Assembly (NCBI GenBank): GCA_026162565.1
Contig: JAOEIQ010000001.1
Coordinates: forward strand, 310,001 to 374,000
Direction: 5' to 3'
Source: Flavobacteriaceae bacterium NBU2973
GTDB lineage: Bacteria > Bacteroidota > Bacteroidia > Flavobacteriales > Flavobacteriaceae
Length of the DNA stretch: 64,000 bases
The position numbers were made by a program, and so were the translations under genes. Within the stretch, counting starts at the first letter, position 1. Each line of letters begins with the position of its first letter. Below are positions 53,828 to 62,632 of this stretch, piece by piece. The notes under the pieces were generated by a model, which searched no databases, had not been told where the DNA came from, and worked only from the letters and a program-made list of their open reading frames with translations.

Positions 53828-54861
53828 TGCAATTAGAAGAAAAAATATGGTTTTGGGCTTTACTGATTATTCCAGTACTGTTTTTAATGTTTTTGATATT
53901 GCAGTTATGGAGACTTAATATTCAACGTAAGTTTGCCGATAAGAATCTCCTTAAAAGATTAAGCCCTAATCAATCAACATTCAAGTCTGTACTTAAAATT
54001 ATTGTATTGAGTTTAGCTTTTGCCTGTTTAGCAATAGCTTTAGTTAATCCTAAAATAGGCACAAAATTAGAAACAGTAAAGCGAGAAGGTGTCGATATTG
54101 TTTTTGCATTAGATGTGTCTAAAAGTATGTTAGCAGAAGATATCGCTCCTAATCGTTTAGACAAAGCAAAACAATTGGTGACTCAAATTATCAATAATCT
54201 AGCAAGTGATAGAATAGGTATCATTGCTTACGCTGGGAAAGCGTTTCCTCAACTACCAATTACAACAGACTATGCAGCTGCAAAAATGTTTTTACAAAAC
54301 ATGAATACAGATATGTTGTCATCTCAAGGAACTGCCATTAATGAAGCAATTACTTTAGCAAAAACCTATTATGATGACGAAGAGCAAACCAATCGAGTGC
54401 TCATTATTATTTCTGATGGAGAAGATCATAGTGATTCAGCTTCAGATGTTGCTGAAGAAGCCAGTGACGAGGGAATTCGAATTTTCACAATTGGTGTTGG
54501 AGATGCAAAAGGAGGTCCAATCCCAATTAAGAGAAATGGTATTGTTTTAAACTATAAGAAAGATAAAAACGGCGAAACAGTAATAACAAAGCTAAACGAA
54601 GAAACACTTCAAAATATAGCTGAAGAAGCTAACGGAGCCTATATTAATGGAGAAAATACTAACGATGTAGTTGAGAGTATTAGAGATATTTTAAATAAAA
54701 TGGATAAAAAAGAATTTGAAGCCAAACAATTTGCGGATTATAAAGATCAATTTCAGTGGTTTTTAGCTCTTGGAATTTTCTTTTTATTCATTGATATTTT
54801 CTTATTAGAGAGAAAAACAGGGTGGCTTAAAAAGCTTAATTTATTTAACGAAAATCTATAA
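53827..54861 (+). CDS. batB: BatB, von Willebrand factor A membrane protein
   Basis: 344 residues, paralogue of BatA. N-terminal helices (FWALLIIPVLFLMFLILQLW and VLKIIVLSLAFACLAIAL) are followed by a VWA domain with MIDAS ALDVSKSMLAED near residue 97 and the conserved IISDGEDHSDSASD. A C-terminal helix reads FLALGIFFLFIDIFLL. The start overlaps the flavodoxin-like stop. Likely membrane partner of BatA. Confidence 0.93.
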   Translation: MQLEEKIWFWALLIIPVLFLMFLILQLWRLNIQRKFADKNLLKRLSPNQSTFKSVLKIIVLSLAFACLAIALVNPKIGTKLETVKREGVDIVFALDVSKSMLAEDIAPNRLDKAKQLVTQIINNLASDRIGIIAYAGKAFPQLPITTDYAAAKMFLQNMNTDMLSSQGTAINEAITLAKTYYDDEEQTNRVLIIISDGEDHSDSASDVAEEASDEGIRIFTIGVGDAKGGPIPIKRNGIVLNYKKDKNGETVITKLNEETLQNIAEEANGAYINGENTNDVVESIRDILNKMDKKEFEAKQFADYKDQFQWFLALGIFFLFIDIFLLERKTGWLKKLNLFNENL

Positions 54862-54866
54862 TTTTA

Positions 54867-54912
54867 TGTCACTTCGAGTGATTTTAATTGATTAAAATTA
54901 TATCGAGAAGTC
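54867..54912. repeat. Palindromic repeat element between batB and batC
   Basis: TGTCACTTCGAG at the left end faces ATCGAGAAGTC at the right, with an inner palindrome ATTTTAAT/ATTAAAAT. It resembles the dispersed TGTCATTTCGA elements elsewhere. It lies in the only sizeable gap of the operon (136 bases). Confidence 0.5.
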
Positions 54913-54997
54913 TATAAAATTTATAGTTATAATTTAAGAAAACTTTAAAAAAATTAGAATTAAAGTTTTATAATTTAGACAATTACGAAAGTGATAG

Positions 54998-55855
54998 ATG
55001 AAAAACATATTCATAACCATATTAACACTTATTTCTAGCATTGCTTTTTCGCAAATAGATGAGTTTAATAAAAAGCAATTAGAGGCTGAAAAAAACTCTA
55101 CAGATTTAGTGTATGAAGCCAATGAGTTAGCTAGTGAAAATGATTTTATCTCTGCAGAGATGGCGTACAGAAAAGCAATTTCTGAAAGCTCATCAGTTGT
55201 TGCCGGATCTTATAATCTAGGTAATGCGTATTATAAAAATGGAGCTTACGAAGAAGCATTATATAGACACCAACAGGCAGCTAAAACATCTAAAAACCGA
55301 TTAGAAAAACATAAAGCATTTCACAATATTGGCAATATTTTAATGCAGAATAAGAAATGTAAAGAAGCTGTAGAAGCTTATAAAAGTGCTTTAAGAAACA
55401 ATCCTAAAGATGACGAATCTCGTTATAATTTAGCACTAGCAAAAGAGTGTGCTAAAGAGCAAGGCGACGGAGATGGTGACGATGAAAATGAAGATGAGGA
55501 TAAAAAAGATCAAAATAAAGATCAGCAAGACAAAGAAGATAAGCAGGATAAAGACGAACAAGAAAAAGACGAAGAAGGAGAAGATAAAGATAAACCTGAA
55601 GATGAAGGTGATCAAGATAAGAAAGAAGGTGACAAAGATGAGGATAAAGATGGGAAGCCTCAAGATGAAAAGAAAGATCAAGGTGAAAATAAAGATCAAC
55701 AAAAAGATAAGCCACAACCAAAACCAGGACAATTATCTCCTCAACAAATTAAAAATTTGTTAGAAGCCATGAGCGATCAAGAGCAGAAGGTTCAAGAAAA
55801 AATTAATGCTAAAAAACAAAAAGGCGTTAAAGTTAAAACAGACAAAGATTGGTAA
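54998..55855 (+). CDS. batC: BatC, tetratricopeptide protein with long charged tail
   Basis: 285 residues. A signal peptide (IFITILTLISSIAFSQ) is followed by three TPR units (for example SYNLGNAYYKNGAYEEALYRH and KAFHNIGNILMQNKKCKEAVEAY) to about residue 150. Residues about 153-245 are an extremely charged Asp/Glu/Lys/Gln tract. A final helical segment (SPQQIKNLLEAMSDQEQKVQEKINAKK) closes it. The tail is unusually long, and the DNA is repetitive there (55455-55735). The stop and batD start share a base (TAATG). Confidence 0.9.
   Translation: MKNIFITILTLISSIAFSQIDEFNKKQLEAEKNSTDLVYEANELASENDFISAEMAYRKAISESSSVVAGSYNLGNAYYKNGAYEEALYRHQQAAKTSKNRLEKHKAFHNIGNILMQNKKCKEAVEAYKSALRNNPKDDESRYNLALAKECAKEQGDGDGDDENEDEDKKDQNKDQQDKEDKQDKDEQEKDEEGEDKDKPEDEGDQDKKEGDKDEDKDGKPQDEKKDQGENKDQQKDKPQPKPGQLSPQQIKNLLEAMSDQEQKVQEKINAKKQKGVKVKTDKDW
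55455..55735 (+). repeat. Low-complexity Asp/Glu/Lys/Gln coding tract of batC
   Basis: Codons GAT, GAA, AAA and AAG dominate with short imperfect period-like units (GATAAAGA). It creates spurious open frames on both strands. It may be prone to length change. Confidence 0.75.
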
Positions 55856-57627
55856 TGAAGTTGAAAGCATATATCATAACAATTTTTTTATTCGTTTCTC
55901 AATTAGCGTTAGCTCAAGTAACATTCGAAGCTAAAGTTAGTAAGAAGAAATTAGGAGTAAACGAACGTTTACGAGTAGACTTTGAAATGAATAAAGATGG
56001 TGATAATTTTAATCCGCCAAGCTTTGCTGATTTTAAAGTGGTTGGAGGACCTAACCAATCTGTAAGTCAATCTTGGGTTAACGGAAAGCGCTCTTACAAA
56101 AAAACTTACAGTTATTTTATTGCGCCTAAAAAGCGTGGACAGTTCACAATTAAACAAGCTACAATTGAAATCGATGGTCAAGTATACAAAACCACTCCTA
56201 TTACAATAAATGTAACTGCAGCTGTAGATAAACCAAAAGACCCTAATGATCCAGAATATGTTGCTTCACAGAATATTCATTTGGTAGCAGAAGTATCTAA
56301 CTCTCAACCCTATTTAAACGAACCAATAACTGTAGTATATAAGTTATATGTAGCTCCAAACACAGGAGTTAGTAATTGGCGAGAGATTGATAATCCTCGT
56401 TATAATGATTTTTGGAGTCAGAATATTGAAGTGAAAGGGAGGCGTATCCTAAACGGAACCTACAATGGAGAAGATTATCGTTATGTAGTATTATATCAAA
56501 AAGTATTATATCCTCAAAAAACAGGTAAGTTAAATATAGAGCCTTTAGTTCTTGATGTTACGGTTGAAGTTCCAACAAATAGACGAGATATTTTTGGCGC
56601 TAGACTTACACAGTCTGTTAATAAAACCGTTTCTGCTGGAAACAGAACAATTAATGTAAAAGCGTTACCAGAAACAGGTAAACCTATAGATTTTACAGGA
56701 GCTGTTGGAGATTTCGATTTTTCTGTATCGACCTCTAAAAACGAATTAAATGCATCAGAGTCTTTTCAAGTGAATGTTAAAGTTTCTGGTAAAGGAAACT
56801 TAAAATTATTTGAGTTACCTAAATTAAGCTTACCAAGTTCGTTAGAGGTTTATGAACCTGAGAAAAATGATAATATCAGAACAAACTTAAGAGGCATGCA
56901 AGGTTATAAAAGTGAGAATTACACTGTTGTCCCTCAATTTAAAGGGAAGTATCCAATACCAAGTGTATCATTTTCTTACTTCGATTTAAATACTAAAAGT
57001 TACAAAACGGTTTCGTCAGATGAACTAGTAATCGATGTTTTGGAAGGTCCGACCAACTCCTCTAATTCAGATAATAATATTTCTGCTATGAACAATAATA
57101 AGCAGAAGGTTATATTTTCTGGTGAGCAATTTGCTTTTATTAAAACGACACCTAATTTAATTGAAGTAAAACCATCTTATTTCTTTAAGTCTAAACTATT
57201 TTGGACTGCTTTACTAGCACCTTTATTAGCCATACCATTAGCAATGATTGTTAGAAGACGAAAGGCTGAACGCGATGCAGATGTTGTAGGAAATAAAATT
57301 AGAAAGGCAGATAAATTAGCTAAAAAATATTTAAGTGAAGCTAAAAAGGCTTTAGGTCAGAAAGAAGCTTTTTACATTGCTCTTGAAAGAGCATTACATA
57401 ATTATTTAAAAGCTAAACTCAATATTGAGACGAGTGATTTTAGTAAAGACAAAATAAGCGCCTTATTAAGTGAGAGAAGTGTTACAGATGCTGTAATATC
57501 AAATTTTATAAGTATTTTGAAAAGTTGTGAACTGGCTAGATATACACCTTCTAGCAATGTAGAAATGCAAAAAGATTATGATAAGTCTGCTAAAACAATT
57601 TCTGCCATCGATAAACAAATACGTTAA
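55855..57627 (+). CDS. batD: BatD, oxygen tolerance membrane protein
   Basis: 590 residues from ATG 55855 (MKLKAYIITIFLFVSQLALAQ, signal peptide); the longer frame begins with TTG. The periplasmic part has BatD repeats (KKLGVNERLRVDFEMNKDGDNF, VSQSWVNGKRSYKKTYSYFIAPKKRGQFTI, SVSTSKNELNASESFQVNVKVSGKGNLKLFELP). A membrane helix lies near residues 445-465 (LFWTALLAPLLAIPLAMIV), and a helical cytoplasmic tail follows. Two shorter proteins with related domains occur in the same operon. Confidence 0.93.
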   Translation: MKLKAYIITIFLFVSQLALAQVTFEAKVSKKKLGVNERLRVDFEMNKDGDNFNPPSFADFKVVGGPNQSVSQSWVNGKRSYKKTYSYFIAPKKRGQFTIKQATIEIDGQVYKTTPITINVTAAVDKPKDPNDPEYVASQNIHLVAEVSNSQPYLNEPITVVYKLYVAPNTGVSNWREIDNPRYNDFWSQNIEVKGRRILNGTYNGEDYRYVVLYQKVLYPQKTGKLNIEPLVLDVTVEVPTNRRDIFGARLTQSVNKTVSAGNRTINVKALPETGKPIDFTGAVGDFDFSVSTSKNELNASESFQVNVKVSGKGNLKLFELPKLSLPSSLEVYEPEKNDNIRTNLRGMQGYKSENYTVVPQFKGKYPIPSVSFSYFDLNTKSYKTVSSDELVIDVLEGPTNSSNSDNNISAMNNNKQKVIFSGEQFAFIKTTPNLIEVKPSYFFKSKLFWTALLAPLLAIPLAMIVRRRKAERDADVVGNKIRKADKLAKKYLSEAKKALGQKEAFYIALERALHNYLKAKLNIETSDFSKDKISALLSERSVTDAVISNFISILKSCELARYTPSSNVEMQKDYDKSAKTISAIDKQIR

Positions 57628-57632
57628 ACGAA

Positions 57633-57683
57633 TGTCATACTGAATATTTACATTGAGGCTGTCGAAATGAAGTGAAGAATCTC
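57633..57683. repeat. Repeat-like spacer before batE
   Basis: A fragment of the type TGTCATACTGA ... CTGTCGAAATGAAG TGAAGAATCTC, similar to the dispersed flavobacterial elements. It provides the GTG (57672) that extends the longer reading frame of batE. Confidence 0.5.
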
Positions 57684-58439
57684 ATGAAAAATTTAATATA
57701 CATAGTTACTGCTTTTACAAGTTTTACATTTGCTCAAAATGACATCATTTTTGAACAAGCAAATACCTTGTATAATGAAGGTAAATTTACCGAAGCAATA
57801 CAACAATATGAGTCAATAATTGATAATGGTGAGCACTCTTCAGAATTATATTTCAATCTGGGAAATGCACATTACAAACTTAACAATATCGCACCAAGTA
57901 TTTATTACTATGAAAAAGCAGCTCTATTAAATCCAAAAGATGTAGAAATACAAAATAATTTATCCTTTGCAAAAAATATGACGATCGATGCAATTGATAA
58001 AATTCCAGAAGTAGGTTTTTCTAAAATTATTAAAAACACTACTAATATGTTTAGTTTTGATATTTGGTCTTGGATTTCTATCGCTTTAATGATAGTATTT
58101 GTAATGTTGTTTTTAAGCTATTACTTCTCAAATACGACGTCAAGAAAACGATTTGCTTTTATAGGAAGCTTTGCTTCACTATTGTTATGTTTTGTTGCAT
58201 TATCATTTGCCTTTAATAAGTACAGTCTCGATAAAAAAAATAATCCAGCAATAGTTTTTGCTCAAGAATCTCAAGTAAAAAGCGAACCTAACTTAAGAAG
58301 CACAGAAGCCTTTATACTCCATGAAGGTACTAAAGTCCAAGTTTTAGAAACTGTAGATAATTGGAAAAAAATTAAACTAACTGATGGTAAAATAGGATGG
58401 ATACCTTCAGAAGACATTAAATTGTTAAAGAATTTTTAG
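57684..58439 (+). CDS. batE: BatE, TPR and SH3 domain membrane protein
   Basis: 251 residues from ATG 57684 (MKNLIYIVTAFTSFTFAQND, signal peptide); the longer frame uses a GTG within the repeat spacer. Two TPR units (TLYNEGKFTEAIQQYESII, ELYFNLGNAHYKLNNIAPSIYYYEKAALLNP) are followed by two membrane helices (WSWISIALMIVFVMLFLSYYF and FIGSFASLLLCFVALSF). A C-terminal SH3 domain (VKSEPNLRSTEAFILHEGTKVQVLE, WKKIKLTDGKIGWIPSEDI) follows. It is the last gene of the operon. Confidence 0.92.
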   Translation: MKNLIYIVTAFTSFTFAQNDIIFEQANTLYNEGKFTEAIQQYESIIDNGEHSSELYFNLGNAHYKLNNIAPSIYYYEKAALLNPKDVEIQNNLSFAKNMTIDAIDKIPEVGFSKIIKNTTNMFSFDIWSWISIALMIVFVMLFLSYYFSNTTSRKRFAFIGSFASLLLCFVALSFAFNKYSLDKKNNPAIVFAQESQVKSEPNLRSTEAFILHEGTKVQVLETVDNWKKIKLTDGKIGWIPSEDIKLLKNF

Positions 58440-58472
58440 TATTTGTTTAACAAAATAATTTTCAAATAATTC

Positions 58473-58480
58473 TATTTTTG
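58473..58480 (+). promoter_or_regulatory. -7 box (TATTTTTG) of the gene at 58497
   Basis: Full consensus match, 16 bases before the ATG at 58497, with the predicted start near 58487. It would also drive the SulP gene downstream. Confidence 0.5.
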
Positions 58481-58496
58481 TTTATTTGATAGTCTA

Positions 58497-58805
58497 ATGA
58501 ACAAATCTTTACTAGCCATAATCTTTAGCGTTCTGTTTGTTTTTATTGCAGCAGCACCAAGTGTTATTTCTATTTTAAAAATGGATTGCGATATCAGCTT
58601 GGTTTTGGACTTAAGTGAGGAAGAGGAAAAAAAAGAAAGTAAAGAGTCATTAAGCGATGTTGAGATTGAAGTTATTCATCAAGTAAGTTTAGATTTACAC
58701 TTCAAGGATTGTCTAAACTTTTCTGTTTTAGAGTTTTATTTTAACTCTTATGCATCTAATGATATAGAGTTAATCTCTCCACCTCCCGAACAATTTAGAA
58801 TTTAA
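58497..58805 (+). CDS. Small membrane or exported protein upstream of SulP
   Basis: 102 residues. A single N-terminal hydrophobic segment (SLLAIIFSVLFVFIAAAPSVISIL) is followed by an acidic stretch (LDLSEEEEKKESKESL) and a C-terminal part with one Cys. It may be a signal anchor. No family is recognised. Its position 63 bases before the SulP gene on the same strand suggests co-transcription, so an accessory role is possible but not shown. Confidence 0.7.
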   Translation: MNKSLLAIIFSVLFVFIAAAPSVISILKMDCDISLVLDLSEEEEKKESKESLSDVEIEVIHQVSLDLHFKDCLNFSVLEFYFNSYASNDIELISPPPEQFRI

Positions 58806-58868
58806 ACCGTTTTATTTTACTAAATGTTCAATCACTTTTATTCTAGATAAAAGACCAAAAAAATTATC

Positions 58869-60458
58869 ATGTTTAAATATTTAAAAAACGACTTACCTGC
58901 AAGTATCGTCGTATTCTTTGTCGCTTTACCATTGTGTTTAGGTATTGCACTTGCTAGTGGAGCTCCTTTATTTTCTGGGCTTATTGCTGGTATTGTTGGT
59001 GGTATTGTAGTAGGAGGTTTAAGTGGCTCTCAAATTGGAGTTAGTGGTCCTGCCGCGGGATTAGCTGCCATAGTATTAACTGCCATAACCGCTTTAGGTG
59101 GTTGGGAAAACTTTTTAGTTGCTGTAGTCCTTGGTGGTGCCATACAAATCCTTTTCGGTGTTCTCAAACTAGGAATTATTGGGTATTATTTCCCATCATC
59201 TGTAATCAAAGGTATGCTTACTGGTATAGGAATTATAATCATACTAAAACAAATACCTTATTTCTTCGGAATAGATAAAAATCCTGAAGGCGATTTCGCT
59301 TTCCTTCAGATTGATGGTGAAAATACCTTTACAGAATTACTAAAAACATTAAATGCGCTTTTAAGTGGTAATTTTGATAAAGGAGCAACCATTATTGCTC
59401 TTATTGCTATGGCAATATTGTTATTATGGAGCAATGTTTTAAGCAATAAAGGAAGAATCTTTCAACTAGTTCAAGGGCCTTTAGTAGCTGTTGTTACAGG
59501 AATTGTATTCTTCTTCTTAACCAGAGATTCTAGCCTAGCTTTAAGTCCTGAACATTTAGTATCTGTTCCAGTTCCTGATGGGTTATCAGATTTAAAATCC
59601 TTACTTGCATTCCCTAATTTTGAGGTGATTACTAGAACCGATGTTATTATCACAGGATTTACTATTGCATTAGTGGCATCATTGGAAACACTGTTATGTG
59701 TTGAGGCAACCGATAAGTTAGATCCTCACAAAAGGGTAACACCAACCAATCGTGAGTTGTTAGCACAAGGAACAGGAAATATGATTTCAGGATTTATAGG
59801 TGGTTTACCAATCACTCAAGTAATCGTTCGTAGTTCAGCCAATATTCAGTCAGGAGGTCGCACAAAAGCTAGTGCTATTATTCATGGTTTCTTTTTGTTG
59901 ATTTCAGTATTGACTATTCCTCAAATATTAAATTATATTCCGCTTTCAGTGTTGGCAGCTATTTTATTTATTGTAGGTTATAAATTAGCAAAGCCGTCAA
60001 CTTTCAAAGCAATGTATGATGGAGGATGGATGCAATTTGTACCATTCATGGTTACCGTTTTAGGTATTGTATTTACTGATCTATTAGTAGGTATCGGAAT
60101 GGGACTTGCGGTAGGTATTTTTATTGTACTTTTTAGAAGTTACAAAAACTCTCATTTTTTACACAAGGAAGGGGAAGATGTTGATGATGGAAAAATAAAA
60201 ATGACCTTGGCTGAAGAGGTTACCTTCTTCAATAAAGGCGCGATACTTAAAGAATTAGATCGTTTACCTAACGACTCCTATTTAGAGTTGGATGTAAGAA
60301 AAACGAGATATTTGGATAACGATATCATTGAGATTTTAGAGGATTTTGGGCATAAAGCAAAAGAACGAAATATAAGAGTAAAATTAATATCTGAAAGAGG
60401 TACTGTTGAAAATCCCGATAGCTTTGTAGAGTTTTTTAAATTGAGACCTAAAATCTAG
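58869..60458 (+). CDS. SulP family anion transporter (probable bicarbonate or sulfate)
   Basis: 529 residues. About 11-12 membrane segments are followed by a cytoplasmic STAS domain from about residue 430 (LAEEVTFFNKGAILKELDRLPNDSYLELDVRKTRYLDND). The family signature region VVGGLSGSQIGVSGPAAGLAAIV is present near residue 55. SulP proteins carry sulfate, chloride or, in BicA, sodium-coupled bicarbonate. The carbonic anhydrase two genes downstream favours bicarbonate. The DUF2490 gene begins 1 base after the stop. Confidence 0.93.
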   Translation: MFKYLKNDLPASIVVFFVALPLCLGIALASGAPLFSGLIAGIVGGIVVGGLSGSQIGVSGPAAGLAAIVLTAITALGGWENFLVAVVLGGAIQILFGVLKLGIIGYYFPSSVIKGMLTGIGIIIILKQIPYFFGIDKNPEGDFAFLQIDGENTFTELLKTLNALLSGNFDKGATIIALIAMAILLLWSNVLSNKGRIFQLVQGPLVAVVTGIVFFFLTRDSSLALSPEHLVSVPVPDGLSDLKSLLAFPNFEVITRTDVIITGFTIALVASLETLLCVEATDKLDPHKRVTPTNRELLAQGTGNMISGFIGGLPITQVIVRSSANIQSGGRTKASAIIHGFFLLISVLTIPQILNYIPLSVLAAILFIVGYKLAKPSTFKAMYDGGWMQFVPFMVTVLGIVFTDLLVGIGMGLAVGIFIVLFRSYKNSHFLHKEGEDVDDGKIKMTLAEEVTFFNKGAILKELDRLPNDSYLELDVRKTRYLDNDIIEILEDFGHKAKERNIRVKLISERGTVENPDSFVEFFKLRPKI

Positions 60459-60459
60459 G

Positions 60460-61155
60460 ATGGTTAACAACAAGAGTTTCAGAAAAAACAGGATAACTAA
60501 AATCATTACAGGTTTAGTTGCTTTTTTCTTGGTGCTTAATGCACAAGCTCAAGATAGTAATCTGGGAAATTGGTTTATCTATTTTGGCAACAAACAAATT
60601 AATGAGAAATGGAACTGGCATCACGAAGTTCAATACAGAAATTATGACGCAATCGGTGACCTTGAGCAGTTACTTTTAAGAACAGGAATAGGATATAATT
60701 TATCTGAAAACAATAATAATATTTTGTTAGGCTATGGTTTTATAGCATCAGAAAATTATGTTGGCAATACTAACGAAAAAGTAAACGTTAATGAGCATCG
60801 AATTTATCAGCAGTTCATTACTAAACAAAATATAGGAGCTGTTAATTTAAGTCATCGTTATCGTTTTGAACAACGTTTCGTCGAAGATGATTTCAGAATG
60901 CGATTTAGGTACTTTTTAAGCCTGAATGTGCCGATATCGAAAAAGGTAGATGATATACCTAACAAATGGTATCTGTCTGCCTACAACGAAATTTTCTTAA
61001 ACACAGAGTCTAGTATTTTTGATAGAAATAGATTGTATGGTGGTTTAGGTTATAGGCTAAATAGCAATATTCGTTTTGAACTAGGTTATATGAATCAATT
61101 TTTTGAAACCTCTAGTCGTGACCAGATAAACATCATATCATTTGTTAACTTTTAA
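60460..61155 (+). CDS. DUF2490 outer-membrane beta-barrel protein
   Basis: 231 residues with a signal peptide (ITGLVAFFLVLNAQAQ). The rest is DUF2490: FGNKQINEKWNWHHEVQYRNY, LLLRTGIGYNLSENNNNILLGYGFI, YRFEQRFVEDDFRMRFRYFLSLNVP, with a terminal aromatic FVNF typical of barrels. It starts 1 base after the SulP stop, so it is probably translated with it. A role as an outer-membrane channel for the same anion is an inference only. Confidence 0.9.
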   Translation: MVNNKSFRKNRITKIITGLVAFFLVLNAQAQDSNLGNWFIYFGNKQINEKWNWHHEVQYRNYDAIGDLEQLLLRTGIGYNLSENNNNILLGYGFIASENYVGNTNEKVNVNEHRIYQQFITKQNIGAVNLSHRYRFEQRFVEDDFRMRFRYFLSLNVPISKKVDDIPNKWYLSAYNEIFLNTESSIFDRNRLYGGLGYRLNSNIRFELGYMNQFFETSSRDQINIISFVNF

Positions 61156-61259
61156 GTTTAGTTTGTAACAGATAAATAGCTTTTTAAGCAAAGTTGCTTT
61201 AAAAGGGTTAAAGCAAAAGATAAAAAGATTAATATTAACAAAATTTAAATTATTTAATT

Positions 61260-61895
61260 ATGGCAGTTAAAAACATAGCAATAAATAAAGATATGCAGGC
61301 AGCAATGACTCCTGCTTCTGTATTAGAAGATTTATTAGATGGAAACAATAGATTTACTTCTGGTAATACAGACCAATTGGATAACGCAGCTTTAGTAAGT
61401 CAAACTACAGGTGGACAATTTCCAAAAGCAGTAGTATTATCTTGTATAGATTCTCGTGTTCCGGTTGAAACAGTATTAGATCAGGCAATAGGTGATATTT
61501 TTGTAGCAAGAGTAGCAGGGAATTTCGAGAATGTTGATATTCTCGGTAGTATGGAGTATTCTTGTAAAGTAGCTGGAAGTAAATTAGTATTAGTTTTAGG
61601 GCATGAAGCTTGTGGAGCTGTAAAAGCTGCTTGTGATGGTGTTGAGCTTGGAAATATTACAGCTTTATTAGATAATATATTACCAGCTGTAAAAGTGTCA
61701 TCAGATCAAGTAGATGGAGAATTAAATTCATCTAATAAAGAGTTTGTTGCTAAAACAGTAGAAAACAACGTAAAGCTAACTATGGATCGAATTCGTGAAA
61801 AATCTCCTATCTTAAAAGAAATGGAAGATAATGGTGAGATTCAAATTGTTGGAGGAGTATATAACTTACATTCTGGAAAAGTAGAAATGTTATAA
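61260..61895 (+). CDS. Beta-class carbonic anhydrase
   Basis: 211 residues. Zinc ligands Cys62, His115 and Cys118 are visible in SCIDSRVPVE and GHEACGAVKAA, with the catalytic Asp64-Arg66 dyad. It interconverts CO2 and bicarbonate in the cytoplasm. No signal peptide is seen. Standing with SulP and DUF2490, it fits a module that supplies bicarbonate for anaplerotic carboxylation. A terminator follows. Confidence 0.95.
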   Translation: MAVKNIAINKDMQAAMTPASVLEDLLDGNNRFTSGNTDQLDNAALVSQTTGGQFPKAVVLSCIDSRVPVETVLDQAIGDIFVARVAGNFENVDILGSMEYSCKVAGSKLVLVLGHEACGAVKAACDGVELGNITALLDNILPAVKVSSDQVDGELNSSNKEFVAKTVENNVKLTMDRIREKSPILKEMEDNGEIQIVGGVYNLHSGKVEML

Positions 61896-61913
61896 TTTCA
61901 GAATTCTAGTATT

Positions 61914-61943
61914 AAAAAAGCCACTTTTTTAAGTGGCTTTTTT
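61914..61943. terminator. Rho-independent terminator between convergent genes
   Basis: AAAAAAGCCACTT and AAGTGGCTTTTTT form a 13-bp stem around a 4-base loop, followed by T-runs in both directions. Confidence 0.9.
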
Positions 61944-62452
61944 TATGTTTCTGTTTCAGAATCTTCTTTTTTATCATTTAAAATACTAGGAAAAATAATT
62001 GGTGCAACTGATTTTACGGGTTTGTATAGTATTGATTCTTCCAAATCTTCTTTTTCTACAAACGGCAAGGTGTTATTCATTTTGTCAAATACAATTAAAA
62101 TAATACTTAATATGAGTCCAATTTTTAACGCTCCAAAAACACCACCAAGTAATTTGTTTAAAATACCTAAAGCTGCAAAATCAGCAAGTTTAGTTAAAGC
62201 TTTTCCTGCTAAACCAATTGCTAAAACAATCACTACAAACGTTATAGCAAACGCTACAATATTTATATATTTTTCCTCCCAATCAACTCGACTATCTAAA
62301 AATGTTGCTGCAAAATTACTAAAGTGGATGGCTCCATAAACACCAAGAACGAGTGCTAAAAGTGAAGCGATTTCTACAAAAAGCCCTTTCATAAAGCCTC
62401 GCACTAATCCAAAAAGAAGTAGTGCGCCTAATACAATATCAATTACCGTCAT
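61943..62452 (-). CDS. CvpA family membrane protein
   Basis: 169 residues from ATG 62452 (MTVIDIVLGALLLFGLVRGFMKGL); the longer frame begins with TTG. Four membrane segments and the family hallmark IDIVLGALLLFGLVRGFMKGLFVEIASLLALVLGVYGAIHFS are seen in pieces. CvpA proteins are linked to colicin V production and envelope integrity; the mechanism is not settled. It diverges from the hypothetical gene at 62633. Confidence 0.9.
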   Translation of the reverse strand: MTVIDIVLGALLLFGLVRGFMKGLFVEIASLLALVLGVYGAIHFSNFAATFLDSRVDWEEKYINIVAFAITFVVIVLAIGLAGKALTKLADFAALGILNKLLGGVFGALKIGLILSIILIVFDKMNNTLPFVEKEDLEESILYKPVKSVAPIIFPSILNDKKEDSETET

Positions 62453-62580
62453 ACAAACCAAGATTTCTACAAATTTAGAGTAAACTCTAATATTAACAAG
62501 TAATTATATATAATAGCTTTAAAATAAGATTGATTGATGTATTTATAACGTTAAACTTTTATTAGTATTTTATTAGTCTG

Positions 62581-62588
62581 TAAATTTG
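62581..62588 (+). promoter_or_regulatory. -7 box (TAAATTTG) of the gene at 62633
   Basis: Full consensus match, 44 bases before the ATG. A hairpin-like TCCCCATTTTCATGGGA sits between the predicted start and the ATG. Confidence 0.5.
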
Positions 62589-62632
62589 TAGAATAATAAC
62601 TTTATAAAGTTCCCCATTTTCATGGGAATAAG

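Noticed and set aside
55436-55763. Three overlapping open frames on both strands in the batC tail
   Set aside because: All follow from the low-complexity Asp/Glu/Lys codons of batC and code for repetitive Phe/Ile/Leu or Lys/Ile/Met sequences.
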